Below, piece after piece: positions 32,682 through 42,873 of a stretch of 64,000 bases of DNA. The stretch's first letter is position 1, and each line of letters starts with the position of its first letter. A program made the position numbers and the translations under genes. The stretch is from Agapanthus africanus (Eukaryota > Streptophyta > Magnoliopsida > Asparagales > Amaryllidaceae). The stretch spans positions 133,443,988 through 133,507,987 of the forward strand of contig JASDDO010000001.1 of the NCBI GenBank assembly GCA_030015575.1, given 5' to 3'. Below the pieces are notes generated by a model that made no database searches, was not told where the DNA came from, and worked only from the letters and a program-made list of their open reading frames with translations.

Positions 32682-35600
32682 TCAATCAATGTAAATCGGC
32701 TCCTGCAAAAACAGGAGCTCCTCCGATGGGTCTGCTGTGAAGAACGGTTTCAGTCGATGCCCATTCACTTTGAATAAGGTACCGTCTTCAGGATTTTCAA
32801 GATCAACCGCACCGTGCGGATAAACGGTGCGGACCACAAAAGGTCCTCTCCATCTAGAATGGAGCTTGCCGGGGTGAAAATGTAACCGAGTGTCATAGAG
32901 TAAAACCAGTTGACCAGGTTCAAAAGTTTTTCGCAAAAGGTGTTTATCGTGGAACACCTGGGCTCCGTTTTTAGCAATTATGGCATTATCATATGCCTCA
33001 TCCCGCAGCTCTTCTAGTTCATTCAATTGCAGCTTTCGATTGCTGCCCGCATCTCCTAAAGATAGATTCAGCTCTTTGATAGCCCAAAATGCTTTATGCT
33101 CAATCTCCACTGGGAGGTGGCAAGCCTTCCCGTAAACAAGTCGGTATGGAGACATACCGAGATCTGTCTTATATACTGTACGGAAAGCCCATAGTGCATC
33201 AATCAGTTTAAGTGACCAATCTTTACGGTTTTTAGAAACCGTTTTTTTCAGGATTTGCTTGATTTGCCGATTTGAAACCTCGGCTTGTCCACATGTTTGG
33301 GGGTGATATGGCGTTGACAGCTTGTGGGTGATAGAGTATTTGCGTATTAAGGACTCGAAAGTCCTATTGCAAAAGTGAGAACCATTATCACTTATTATCG
33401 CCCGAGGGTGCCCAAATCGAGAAAAGATGTGTTCTTTAAGAAATCGAACGACAACCTTGTTATCGTTCGTTCGACTGGGCACAGCCTCAACCCACTTTGA
33501 AACGTAGTCAACGGCTAAAAGAATATACACATTTCCAAAAGAGTTAGGAAATGGTCCCATAAAATCTATACCCCAAACGTCAAAAATGTCCACAACTAAA
33601 ATTGGTTGGAGTGGCATTTCTTTTCTCCGCGATATCCGGCCCAAGTGTTGGCACCGGGAGCAGCTTTTGCAGTATTCATAAGCATCCTTGAAGAGTCGTG
33701 GCCAATAGAAACCACACTGCAAAACTTTCTCGGCTGTCTTCTTTGGGCCAAAGTGCCCGCCACATGCTTGATCGTGGCAAAAAGACAACACGCTCTTGAC
33801 CTCACTTTCAGGCACACACCGACGAATGATTTGGTCGGAACAGTATTTAAAAAGATATGGTTCATCCCAGTAAAAATGCTTTACTTGGGACAAAAATCGA
33901 AGTTTATCCTGTTTCGACCAATCTGTGGGTATCAGGCCGGTGGCTAAGTAGTTTACAATATCGGCGAACCATGGTTCGCAAGAAACGGTCAAGAGTTTCT
34001 CATCGGGAAAAACATCCGTGATTGGAAGATCAAGCATAGGCGAAGAAGGAAGTTGTGATAGGTGATCAGCTACTACGTTTTCACATCCTTTTTTGTCCTT
34101 TATGACAAGGTCAAACTCTTGTAGTAAAAGGATCCAACGTATGATCCTTGACTTAGCATCCTTCTTCGCAAAAAGGTGGCGAAGAGCTGAATGATCAGTA
34201 TATATAACGACTGGAGAGTCAATTAAATAAGGCTGAAATTTTTCAAGTGCAAACACAACTGCTAAAAACTCTTTCTCTGTTGTTGTGTAGTTTAGTTGGG
34301 CCTCATTTAGTGTTCGGCTAGCATAATAAATCACATGCGGCATTTTATTAATGTGCTGTCCAAGAATAGCGCCAATGGCAAAATCTGATGCGTCGCACAT
34401 GATTTCGAAAGGGTGCGTCCAGTCCGGATATGAAAGGATGGGCGCAGAGATGAGAGAATTTTTCAAAGACTCGAATGCTTCAATGCATGTGGAGTCGAAA
34501 GAAAATGTTTTGTCCTTGGCCAATAAGAGAGTCAAGGATCTAGCAATCTTGCTAAAGTCCTTGATGAACCGTCTATAAAATCCGGCGTGGCCAAGGAAGG
34601 CTCTAATGTCTTTGACGCATTTAGAGGGAGGGTGATTAGAAATCACTTCGATTTTAGCTCTATCAACCTCAATGCCGTTTTGCGAGATGACATGTCCTAA
34701 GACAATGCCCTCTCGTACCTTGAAATGGCACTTCTCCCAATTCAACGTTAGGTTCTTATCCCTACAGCGGGTAAGAACAGCGTCAAGATGTCGTAAACAC
34801 TCGTCGAAGGAGTCGCCAATGATGGAGAAATCGTCCATAAAGATCTCCAAGAACTTTTCAACCATGTCTGAAAAGATCCCCATCATACACCGCTGAAATG
34901 TCGCGGGTGCATTGCATAACCCAAAGGGCATGCGACGATAAGCAAAAGTGCCAAAGGGACAAGTGAATGTTGTCTTATGTTGATCCTCTTTGGCGATGGG
35001 GACTTGGTTGTAACCGGAATAGCCATCTAGAAAGCAATAGAACTCATGCCTTGCCAATCGCTCAAGCATTTGGTCAATGAAAGGTAAAGGAAAGTGGTCT
35101 TTCCTTGATGCGGCATTGAGTTTCCTATAGTCTATGCAGACTCGCCACCCAGTTTGGGTGCGAGTGGGAATTAACTCATTTGCCTCATTGGTTATGACCG
35201 TAATGCCCGATTTCTTTGGCACGACGTGGATTGGGCTAACCTATTAGCTATCCGAGATAGGGTAAATGATACCACTATCCAGACACTTGACAATCTCCTT
35301 CTTAACAGCCTCTTTCATGATGGGGTTGAGGCGTCTTTGTGGATCCCTTGCCGGCTTGGCATCATCCATCAAGTGTATATGATGTTCGACTATGAGGGGA
35401 CTAATCCCCTTAATGTCCGCCATAGACCAGCCGAAAGCTTGCCGATTATTATGTAAGACCATCAAAAGAGCCTTCTCTTGCTCAAGAGCTAGAGAGGCCG
35501 ATATAATGACGGGTAAGGTCTCATTATCACCTAGATAAGCATATTTTAGGTGCGACGGCAAAAGCTTCAATTCGAGTTTAGGAGGTGAAACAATAGATGG

Positions 35601-35838
35601 TAACAATGGGGTAACTGTTTCAAACTCGAAGGATTCCATCAAAGGTTCGAATCGAGTGTACGCAACAGAGTCGGATGGTTCAATTAACTCATCCGAAAAA
35701 GCAAAAGACTCCAATTCAGGTGATGAGTCTTCAAAGTCGTCAACGAAGGTAAAACACTTAAAATCGTTATCCTCCTTGAAATCTGTGTCGGATTCTAGGA
35801 GGAACGCACTAGTGGCGTTAACATTGCTGTGATCGAAC
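32682..35838 (-). pseudogene. pol: GypAth pol: reverse transcriptase, RNase H, integrase; two stops
   Basis: Copies element RNA into DNA and inserts it. The long open stretch (846 codons from 35222) holds a reverse transcriptase with FMDD at residues 128-131; RNase H with D277, E316, D343 and D386; an integrase zinc domain with H483, H490, C521 and C524; and a catalytic core D553, D612 and E648 with 35 residues between the last two (DD35E). The polyprotein upstream (35247-35838) links protease to reverse transcriptase but sits one base out of frame with gag and is closed by adjacent TAA and TAG at 35246-35241, between PISDS and VSPI. Without those two codons the frame would run through. The stop after EPIYID ends pol. 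Confidence 0.93.
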
Positions 35839-38475
35839 AAAAAAATTCTCGAACTCACAGTCCTCCTCCACGATCTCATTGATCGAGCAAACATCGAGTA
35901 CGCTAGCATTAGGCTCAGCAGGCTGACTTCCCAACTTGAAAATATTGAGCTCAATTGTCATATTGCCGAAAGATAGGTTCATTGAACCATTACGACAATT
36001 GATCACTACGTTGGAAGTTGCCAGAAATGGTCGACCAAGTATTACCGGAATTTGATTCCGGGGGTTAGCGACGGGTTGTGTATCCATCACAATAAAGTCA
36101 ACGGGGAAAATGAAATCCCCAACTCTAATTAACACATCCTCCAGCTCTCCCCTAGGATGGGTGATTGACCGGTCGGCCATTTGGAGAGTACAGTGAGTGG
36201 GCTTAAGCTCTCCAACGCCCAATTGCTCGTACACAGAATAGGGTAGCAGATTGACACTCGCACCAAGATCTAATAGTGCTCTATTGATGTTCTTGTCCCC
36301 AATTGTTATCGAAATGGTCGGACACCCCGGGTCCTTTTGCTTTGGGGGTAAGGAATTTACAAGAGTATCACTAATAGCACTAGCCACAAAAACTTTCTTT
36401 GGCACTTGCGACTTCCTCTTTTTGGTGCATAAGTCCTTTAAAATTTTTGCATATGAAGGAACTTGTTGGATTGCATCTAAAAGAGGGATGTTTATGCTGA
36501 CCTGTTTGAACAACTCTACAATCTTTTCCATCTGTGGAGTTGGTTTATTGGATCTCAACCGATTAGGAAAAGGAACATTTGGAAAGGTGGTTGAGTCCAA
36601 TTTTTGCGGATCAGATTGTCGAGTTGGAACGGCACCCCGTGTAGATGTGTTCGTGTTGTGAGAAATGGGTCCGTTCGAGCTAGAAGAAGTAGAGCCGTGT
36701 GAAGGGTGGAGAATAGGCTCTGAAGAAGAAGAAGTAGGTGAAGAAGATGAAGAAGGGCCACCGGCAGGGGTGTCATTGTTAATACCCACATTGTTTTGCA
36801 ACACTTTTCCCGATCTCAATGTGGTCACAACATTTACGTTATGATTCTGCTGTTGATATGCAGCATGTGCGTGACCGGGGTTGGGCAGTGGTTGAGACAG
36901 GAGTTTTCCTTTTTCGCGCTCGCTCAAAGCTGCATTGAGTTGTGCAATTTGTGCCTCAATAGATTTGATGCTTTGATCGTGTGAGGCACTGTTTTGCACT
37001 AAAGATTGAATAGAAGTCTCTAGTCTTGCTGTAGACTGTGTAGATTGCTTAAGGAACGCATTTAGACTTCTTTCGAGCGAGCTAACCTTATCATTATTAG
37101 GTTGAACATAATTGTTTGGCTGGTAAGCATTGTTAGGCACAAAATTGTTCACCTGATTAGGGTAAGGTTGCTGTTGAAATTGTTGCTGTTGAAATTGAGT
37201 TTGTGAAGGTGCTTGTTGTTGTTGTGGAGGAGGAGGTCTTTGAAAATTGTTATTTCCTTGGAATTGTTGATTTTGGTTCCAAGCGAAATTTGGGTGACTC
37301 CTCCACCCCGGATTGTATGTCGAAGAGTACGGATCGTTTCTTTGTCGTTGCTGAAATGCAGCATTGACTTGATCCTGTCCTTGAGTAGATGCATTATAAG
37401 GACATTCTTCAGTTAGGTGCGATGGATCCGCACAACAAGCACAAACAGTTCGTGGAGGCATAACAGGGGCAGGAGAAGGTGATGAGATTTTGGTCTCAAT
37501 CGCTTCTAGCTTTTTCGTAAGAGCGGCCATCTCGGCCTTCATAGCAATCGACATCTCTACTTGATGTATGCCTGCCCTAGATTGACCACTAGAAGAAGAT
37601 GATGTGGTCTTGGTACTCTCCCACTGAATTGTTTGCACACTAAGATCCTCAAGAAACTGCCACGCTTCGTCACTAGACTTGGAGAGAAAATGACCTTGAC
37701 ATATGGTTTCTAGCAACTGCTTCGTTGCCGAGTTTAATCCCTCGTATAATGTTTGGCAAAGTTGCCAACTTTCGATCCCATGATGAGGGCACTGAACGAG
37801 TAGGTCCTTAAATCTCTCGAAGCACTTCCAAAATGGTTCGGAAGGAAGTTGTGAGAATTGAATTATTTCATTGCGGATTCTGGCAGTTTTGTGATGAGGA
37901 TAGAACTTTTTTAGAAAAGCTTTCACAAACTCGTCCCAATTTCTAATGGAATGTGATGCGGTGCTGTATAGCCACTTCTCGGCTAGGTCACATAAGGTGA
38001 AAGGAATGACCCTTAGCCTTATAGCGTCATCACTTAATTGGGTTGTTTTCATCATAGGGCACACATTTTGGAATTTATTGATAAAAATATACGCATCTTC
38101 AGATTCCAAACCATGAAATTTTGGCAGCATATTGATGAAATGTGGTTTTATTTCAAAATAGTCCCCATTTGCCGGTGGGGGTGAAAGACAGGTAGGTAAA
38201 GAAGTACGGACGGGGTAAAAGAGATCCTGGAGCGCAACTCGTGCGGGCGCTTCAACAGGCGGTTGGTTCGGGTTATTCGCACATAACGGAGGTGGAATCC
38301 TTCCCGTCGGTAAGGTATTGTTGGGGTTGAATCCCGACATGCCTTCGGTGAAAGAATTTGAAAGTGTAGGTAAGAAAGTGGACGGGATGTCGATTTCGGT
38401 GTCGAAAGGTTCGTCGGTCGGTACCAACGAAACACGGACTAATCGAGCGTTAGTATCCCTAGTCCAAAGTGACAT
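35818..38475 (-). CDS. gag-pro: GypAth gag-protease
   Basis: 885 codons from ATG 38475 (MSLWTRDTNAR...). In order: a leader peptide with acidic and proline residues; a Retrotrans_gag domain at about 160-280 (WLYSTASHSIRNWDEF, FLKKFYP, FWKCFERFKDLLVQCPHHG); a CX2CX4HX4C knuckle near residue 345-358 (CACCADPSHLTEEC); a long Gln/Asn-rich stretch; a basic serine-rich linker; and an aspartic protease with LLDLGASVNLLP (catalytic Asp about 736) and ILGRPFL. Gag builds the particle and protease cuts the polyprotein. The frame ends after an extra base in a run of seven T (35839-35845), overlapping pol by 21 bases. Confidence 0.94.
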   Translation of the reverse strand: MSLWTRDTNARLVRVSLVPTDEPFDTEIDIPSTFLPTLSNSFTEGMSGFNPNNTLPTGRIPPPLCANNPNQPPVEAPARVALQDLFYPVRTSLPTCLSPPPANGDYFEIKPHFINMLPKFHGLESEDAYIFINKFQNVCPMMKTTQLSDDAIRLRVIPFTLCDLAEKWLYSTASHSIRNWDEFVKAFLKKFYPHHKTARIRNEIIQFSQLPSEPFWKCFERFKDLLVQCPHHGIESWQLCQTLYEGLNSATKQLLETICQGHFLSKSSDEAWQFLEDLSVQTIQWESTKTTSSSSSGQSRAGIHQVEMSIAMKAEMAALTKKLEAIETKISSPSPAPVMPPRTVCACCADPSHLTEECPYNASTQGQDQVNAAFQQRQRNDPYSSTYNPGWRSHPNFAWNQNQQFQGNNNFQRPPPPQQQQAPSQTQFQQQQFQQQPYPNQVNNFVPNNAYQPNNYVQPNNDKVSSLERSLNAFLKQSTQSTARLETSIQSLVQNSASHDQSIKSIEAQIAQLNAALSEREKGKLLSQPLPNPGHAHAAYQQQNHNVNVVTTLRSGKVLQNNVGINNDTPAGGPSSSSSPTSSSSEPILHPSHGSTSSSSNGPISHNTNTSTRGAVPTRQSDPQKLDSTTFPNVPFPNRLRSNKPTPQMEKIVELFKQVSINIPLLDAIQQVPSYAKILKDLCTKKRKSQVPKKVFVASAISDTLVNSLPPKQKDPGCPTISITIGDKNINRALLDLGASVNLLPYSVYEQLGVGELKPTHCTLQMADRSITHPRGELEDVLIRVGDFIFPVDFIVMDTQPVANPRNQIPVILGRPFLATSNVVINCRNGSMNLSFGNMTIELNIFKLGSQPAEPNASVLDVCSINEIVEEDCEFENFFVRSQQC

Positions 38476-39587
38476 ACATTAAAGGGGTAGTGTAGTCAGA
38501 AAAAAAAAGACAGAATGTGGAGGTAAGATAACGTCAGTAAAGGGAAGTGGTGGAAGTGAGTTGCAAGTTTTCTTAGCGACAAGTTGCAAGTTTTGAAAAA
38601 AAATTTCTTTTTTTTATGTGAGAGTTTTGCAAGGAGGTTTTTGAAAAAGGGACTCGTGACACAAATGTATCAACCACACATGCACAATCAGGCCTAGATC
38701 TAGGATCACCTAGGTCTGCTAGACAGCTCCTAACTAGGACTAGAAATAGGACCTCAAACCGCCTCTTCACCGACAAGTACGGCCAGGTAAGTGCCAGGTA
38801 AGTGGGAAGGAACTACAATAGTGGGCCTAATTAATAACCACTAGCCTAGACACACTTGCCTAGACACCGCAAAGTCAGTTAGGATAAACGGTCGATGCCT
38901 ATACTAGTCCTTTTCCTATTGAGCTCGATGTCCTTAGGTCTGAGTCTAGTATTTTTTAATTAATTGTGGTCAATGCAAATGCTTTAAGTGTTTTCTGGGG
39001 TCCTGGGAAGGGTGATGAAATCCCCACCCAATCTGAGTTTGGTCAATTAGCCCCTTAAAGTCCGATTAAATTATGCAAAACAATAAAATTCACTTGCAAT
39101 CAATTTTTTAGCGCGGCGCAAAGAAACCTGCAGAAAATCTGTTATTTAGAAGGGGGAGAAAGATTTTTTTAGCGCAAAGAATTCCTGCAAAAAGATTTTA
39201 CAGAGAGATATATGGAGGTTGACAGAGGGGAGAAGAAGAAAACAAACCATGCAAATTTGGTGCGCTGAAGAGGCTAAGTGGCTGCGGTTCCGCGGTCTGG
39301 GACCCTCCTTTGCGGCGGAAGCGCGGTCAGTTGATCAGATCAGTTGCTCAGAAAGTTTGTGGTGCTCTGTTGGTTCAATCTACCTCTGTTGTGATATGCA
39401 CTTTACTGATTTGCCTTCTGAAAAATTCCAGATCCGCGATTCATCGCTGTTCCTGCAAGATTCAAACAATAAACCCTTCAAACAGATAAAAATTGATAAA
39501 AATTTTTGTACTTTTTTATATTTTCAGATTTTTATAATTTTTAAAATTTATATCAACCCGAAATCACACAAAAGAAAAATTACGCCA
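38476..39587 (-). other. GypAth leader
   Basis: 1.1 kb between PBS and gag. It holds a GC-rich inverted repeat (39282-39297 with 39312-39327), about 260 bases after the PBS in sense, of the same CCGCGG type as in the copia leaders. No coding sequence is recognised. Confidence 0.8.
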
Positions 39588-39605
39588 TCCCCGGCAACGG
39601 CGCCA
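39588..39605 (-). other. GypAth primer binding site (tRNA-Asp)
   Basis: In sense TGGCGCCGTTGCCGGGGA, two bases after the LTR. It is an exact complement of the last 18 bases of plant tRNA-Asp(GTC) including CCA, the primer typical of Athila elements. Confidence 0.95.
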
Positions 39606-39607
39606 TT

Positions 39608-41027
39608 TGATTAGTCCAAAAATTTATATTTACCGTAATCAGAAACGGCGTCGCTTTGCAGCTAGCCGGTAAATACGGGTCGATCCACAGAGATGTGTAA
39701 TTTTCTGATTTGTGTTTTTACGAGTTGATTCCGATGGTGGTTTGGTTTTTGTTGATTGATTTAAAAACTAATTTATACGATATTAAAGAACTTGTTAGGA
39801 TTAGGTCTAAGGTGGGGTTGATAAGATTAATATAGTCACCTCTTTCAATGCCGTTTGATTAAAACTTTTTAGAAATCATAACAATTATTAGCAAAGGGGA
39901 TTAGGATGATTGGGAAGCAACGAAGTTCCTTCCTCTAGATCCTTGTCCGTCCTTTCCTATAAATTGCTATAACCTTCATGGACGTCATGTATGTCCGGCC
40001 CTTTATACTACGGTTCACCGTTACCTCGTAGGTAGGATGTCGTAGGGAGCGGATCATGCATGCGTGCATGAAGTTCTACTTATGAAAATTTATTGGCATT
40101 GAAGGAGATGAGAGATGTTCCTCTCTCAATCCCTCCCTTGTTCCTAACCTTAACAAGCGAGGATTTTACTCGCTCATTAGGGGATCTTCTAAAAATGACA
40201 TCTTTTTTTGTTTAATGTGTTTTGTTTAGATCTAAATTTATTACTTATCTACTGCAGATTAAAAGAACTACACTAAGTTAACTAGGGCAAGTGATATGAT
40301 TACTCTACTGCAAGAATTATACTAGATAGCTAGGGCAAAAATTAAATTATAACTAAGGCAGGAATTTAATAAATAAAGACTTACAAAAATGATGCTCTTG
40401 ATCTCCCAACAATTCTGAATTTTATTGATTGAAAAGAGGCATCCATTTTACATATTTGAGATTACAATTTATAAGTAAACAGGGAAACTGGGGTTACAGA
40501 TTCTCGAACACATGATTTTACAGATATGCCCACGGAAAATCCTAACACCCGCACCGACACGCAAAATTTGCACCGACACGGGCAACAAACGGCTGCGGAA
40601 CCGGGGCATGGGGGGTCTGGGCCGCGGTTCCGCGGCCCTTTGGTGAGATCACCTCACCATCTTTTCTGGGCTTCATTTTAGTTGTCTGGGCTTGTTATTT
40701 ATTAATCCTATTTCTCTGTTTGGCTTCTTATTCTTCTCCAGATCTTCAGTAAAATTTTGTATTGGTCTTTTAACCTTTTCACTTTGACATGTTTGGACCT
40801 TGCGTTGCCTTGTACCTATGTGAACTGTTATTAGTCTGGGCTTGACTAGGATCCGTCTACTTGTTGGTCAAAAGTCCCTTTTCTGTATCAACTTTCGTCT
40901 TTTTCACTGTATTCGCCCCAAGAACCTGTATCCTGTAATATGCAACAAACGTGCGTCAAGATTACCTGTTTATTTATAAAATGAATAAAAATGGGGAGTA
41001 CAATAATGCAATATTATAGTATGAACA
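39608..41027 (-). repeat. GypAth 5' LTR
   Basis: 1420 bp, nearly identical to 29793-31220. It contains the GC-rich inverted repeat (40591-40607 with 40621-40637). Confidence 0.95.
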
Positions 41028-41032
41028 GGTCC

Positions 41033-42868
41033 CTAGTCGTGGGAGTTTCGAGGCAGGGCATCGATACTCCGGAGTAGACTAGTGTATACAGTCGAGACCC
41101 CGACGAGGGGCGGTGGCCGGTCTCACAAGCCACTGGTGTCAGTTGGTTCACCTAAGATGTATACAGGTGCTCATTGGGTTATGAGTACACCGGACAGGAC
41201 TCGCCGGGAACCTGCTAGTTGGTATTATACCTGACGTCAGATAGCAGTTCCCTGGTGACATGTGTACAGGTTAGTTCATCGACCTGAGATCGTCATTTGT
41301 CTCGTATGAGTTCCCACTGTGCTTTAATTACTACCCTACCATGCTCAAAGGAGACGTGCAAACAGGTTTTAGTTGGGTACAGTCCCGAGCCACATGGAGG
41401 CAGTGAGCGGATCTGCAGGGGTTCGTCTCTCCCGGTATTGGGGGTGAGGTCGCGCTGTGTCTAGGAGAGCCAGTACATGAAAAGTCCTTGGCCAAGGCAG
41501 GAGATTTACTGGTAGGTATTCCAGTAGTATCTCAGGGTGTTCTGGGCTACACTCCGACACGACTTGTACCGCTTTTGGGGGTCTGACTTTTACCAATCCC
41601 CTAGGCCCGCCATGCGATGCTCATAGACGAACGGACCGGACTGTACGGATATTGTCACTGATAGGCTCAGTAGGGTGTCAGGATGAGTTTTCTCATCGAC
41701 GTCCCTTTTTGTCAATAGCTGGTGACCCGTCACGTATGGCTAATACCTCTGACGTGCTAGTGGTTAAATCCACAGCCATAGTATTGACGAGTCTTTAGAG
41801 TCCACCACACACAGTTACTCAGGTTTCGGGCGAAACGCTGTAGAGGCTGTATGGAGATATGGCAGGGTTCGATCAGATACGTGCGGTATTGCACGGATCG
41901 TGATCGGACGGATTTTACTAGCCGGCTTTGGCTTAAGCCGGTTCCTAGTATTAGACAGTGTAGATTTTGTCTCTTTGCATTTGTGTTCAGTGGGAATATA
42001 AATGCGGGCATGTATATTCAGTCGCGGGGGTTTCCTGTGATTTATTACGGAATCAGTTTTCTGAAGTTGCCAGTTTGCATTCCGTTCCGGCCAGTTTTCC
42101 TTTGTTCCTTCACGGCCAGACTTTTCGATAGAGGGAGTTATTTGCAGTTTGCAAATAACTTATTTGTGGAGGGCTTTCTTGCATTTGTGGCTTCCTCATC
42201 ATGAGATCCTTTTCTAGTCACTTCCTTTGCATTTATGAGAAAAGAATGGATGAGATTTTGGTGTGACATTGTTATCATGATTTTTGGGTGTGGTCACCAC
42301 TTTAGTTCCTACACTCACCTCCTTTATTTGATTCCCTTTTCATTTTTTGGCCGGCCACATCATGGAAAGAGAGGGGAGATGAGAGGTTCATTTTTATGTG
42401 TGGCATATTTCCTTCATCTCATTCTTGCAAGAAAAATATAGCTCCATTTTTCCAAAAGCCCATTTTCTTTCTCCACCTCCACATCCATGGCAACTTCATA
42501 ACCCCAAAGAGACATAGCCTACTACACTTGCCTACAGCAAATCTTGGACGCGTCGGCTAGCCAACTTCGCGCCCGAGTTGCCTCGGTCAAGAGGTGGGAG
42601 CCCGTAAAAGAAATCGGCTACGTGGTGCCCTTTCCGACGAGGACGTGACGGACGGAGATTCCGCGGGAGATCGGAGTGGAGACGAAGACCGAAGGACACG
42701 GATCGCTTGGTATACTTCTCTACCCATCTTGTTGTTTGCTAGTAGCTAGGTTAATGGCCCGATCCGGATTAAAAGTGCGCGGTGGTGCCGGTTTGCTAGT
42801 TTGCAAAGTTTTTCGTTTCCGCATTTCCGGCGTCGGATCGACGGCCGGGGCGCCGCTGTGCACTTACA
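41033..42868 (+). repeat. CopB 3' LTR, right piece
   Basis: Resumes at CTAGTCGTGGG after the duplicated GGTCC and ends CACTTACA at 42868, followed by the GATAA duplication. With the left piece it makes a 2105-bp LTR matching 21696-23801. Confidence 0.92.
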
Positions 42869-42873
42869 GATAA

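Larger units (their letters stand above)
29793..41027 (-). mobile_element. GypAth: complete Athila-like Ty3/gypsy element
   Basis: An 11.2-kb element in minus orientation with LTRs 39608-41027 (5') and 29793-31220 (3') and GGTCC duplications at 29788-29792 and 41028-41032. Sense order is LTR, PBS for tRNA-Asp, 1.1-kb leader, gag-protease, reverse transcriptase-RNase H-integrase, 1.4-kb 3' region, PPT and LTR. Integrase after RNase H marks Ty3/gypsy; the tRNA-Asp primer, large gag with LLDLGAS protease, GTTTGGGGGTATT PPT and long 3' region point to Athila. The LTRs are about 98% alike by eye (1420 and 1428 bp). Coding damage is limited to one single-base frame change and two adjacent stops. 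No envelope-like frame is present in the 3' region. Confidence 0.95.
21696..42868 (+). mobile_element. CopB: non-autonomous copia element inside CopA gag
   Basis: LTRs TGTTGGAGATAG...CACTTACA at 21696-23801 and 29524-42868 (the latter split by GypAth; 2105 bp when joined). GATAA duplications are at 21691-21695 and 42869-42873. PBS and PPT are present and the internal region is about 5.7 kb. No gag domain is readable and pol survives only as scrambled, frameshifted pieces, although the LTR pair differs by only a few percent. This pattern fits an element mobilised by proteins from a related autonomous copy. Confidence 0.9.
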
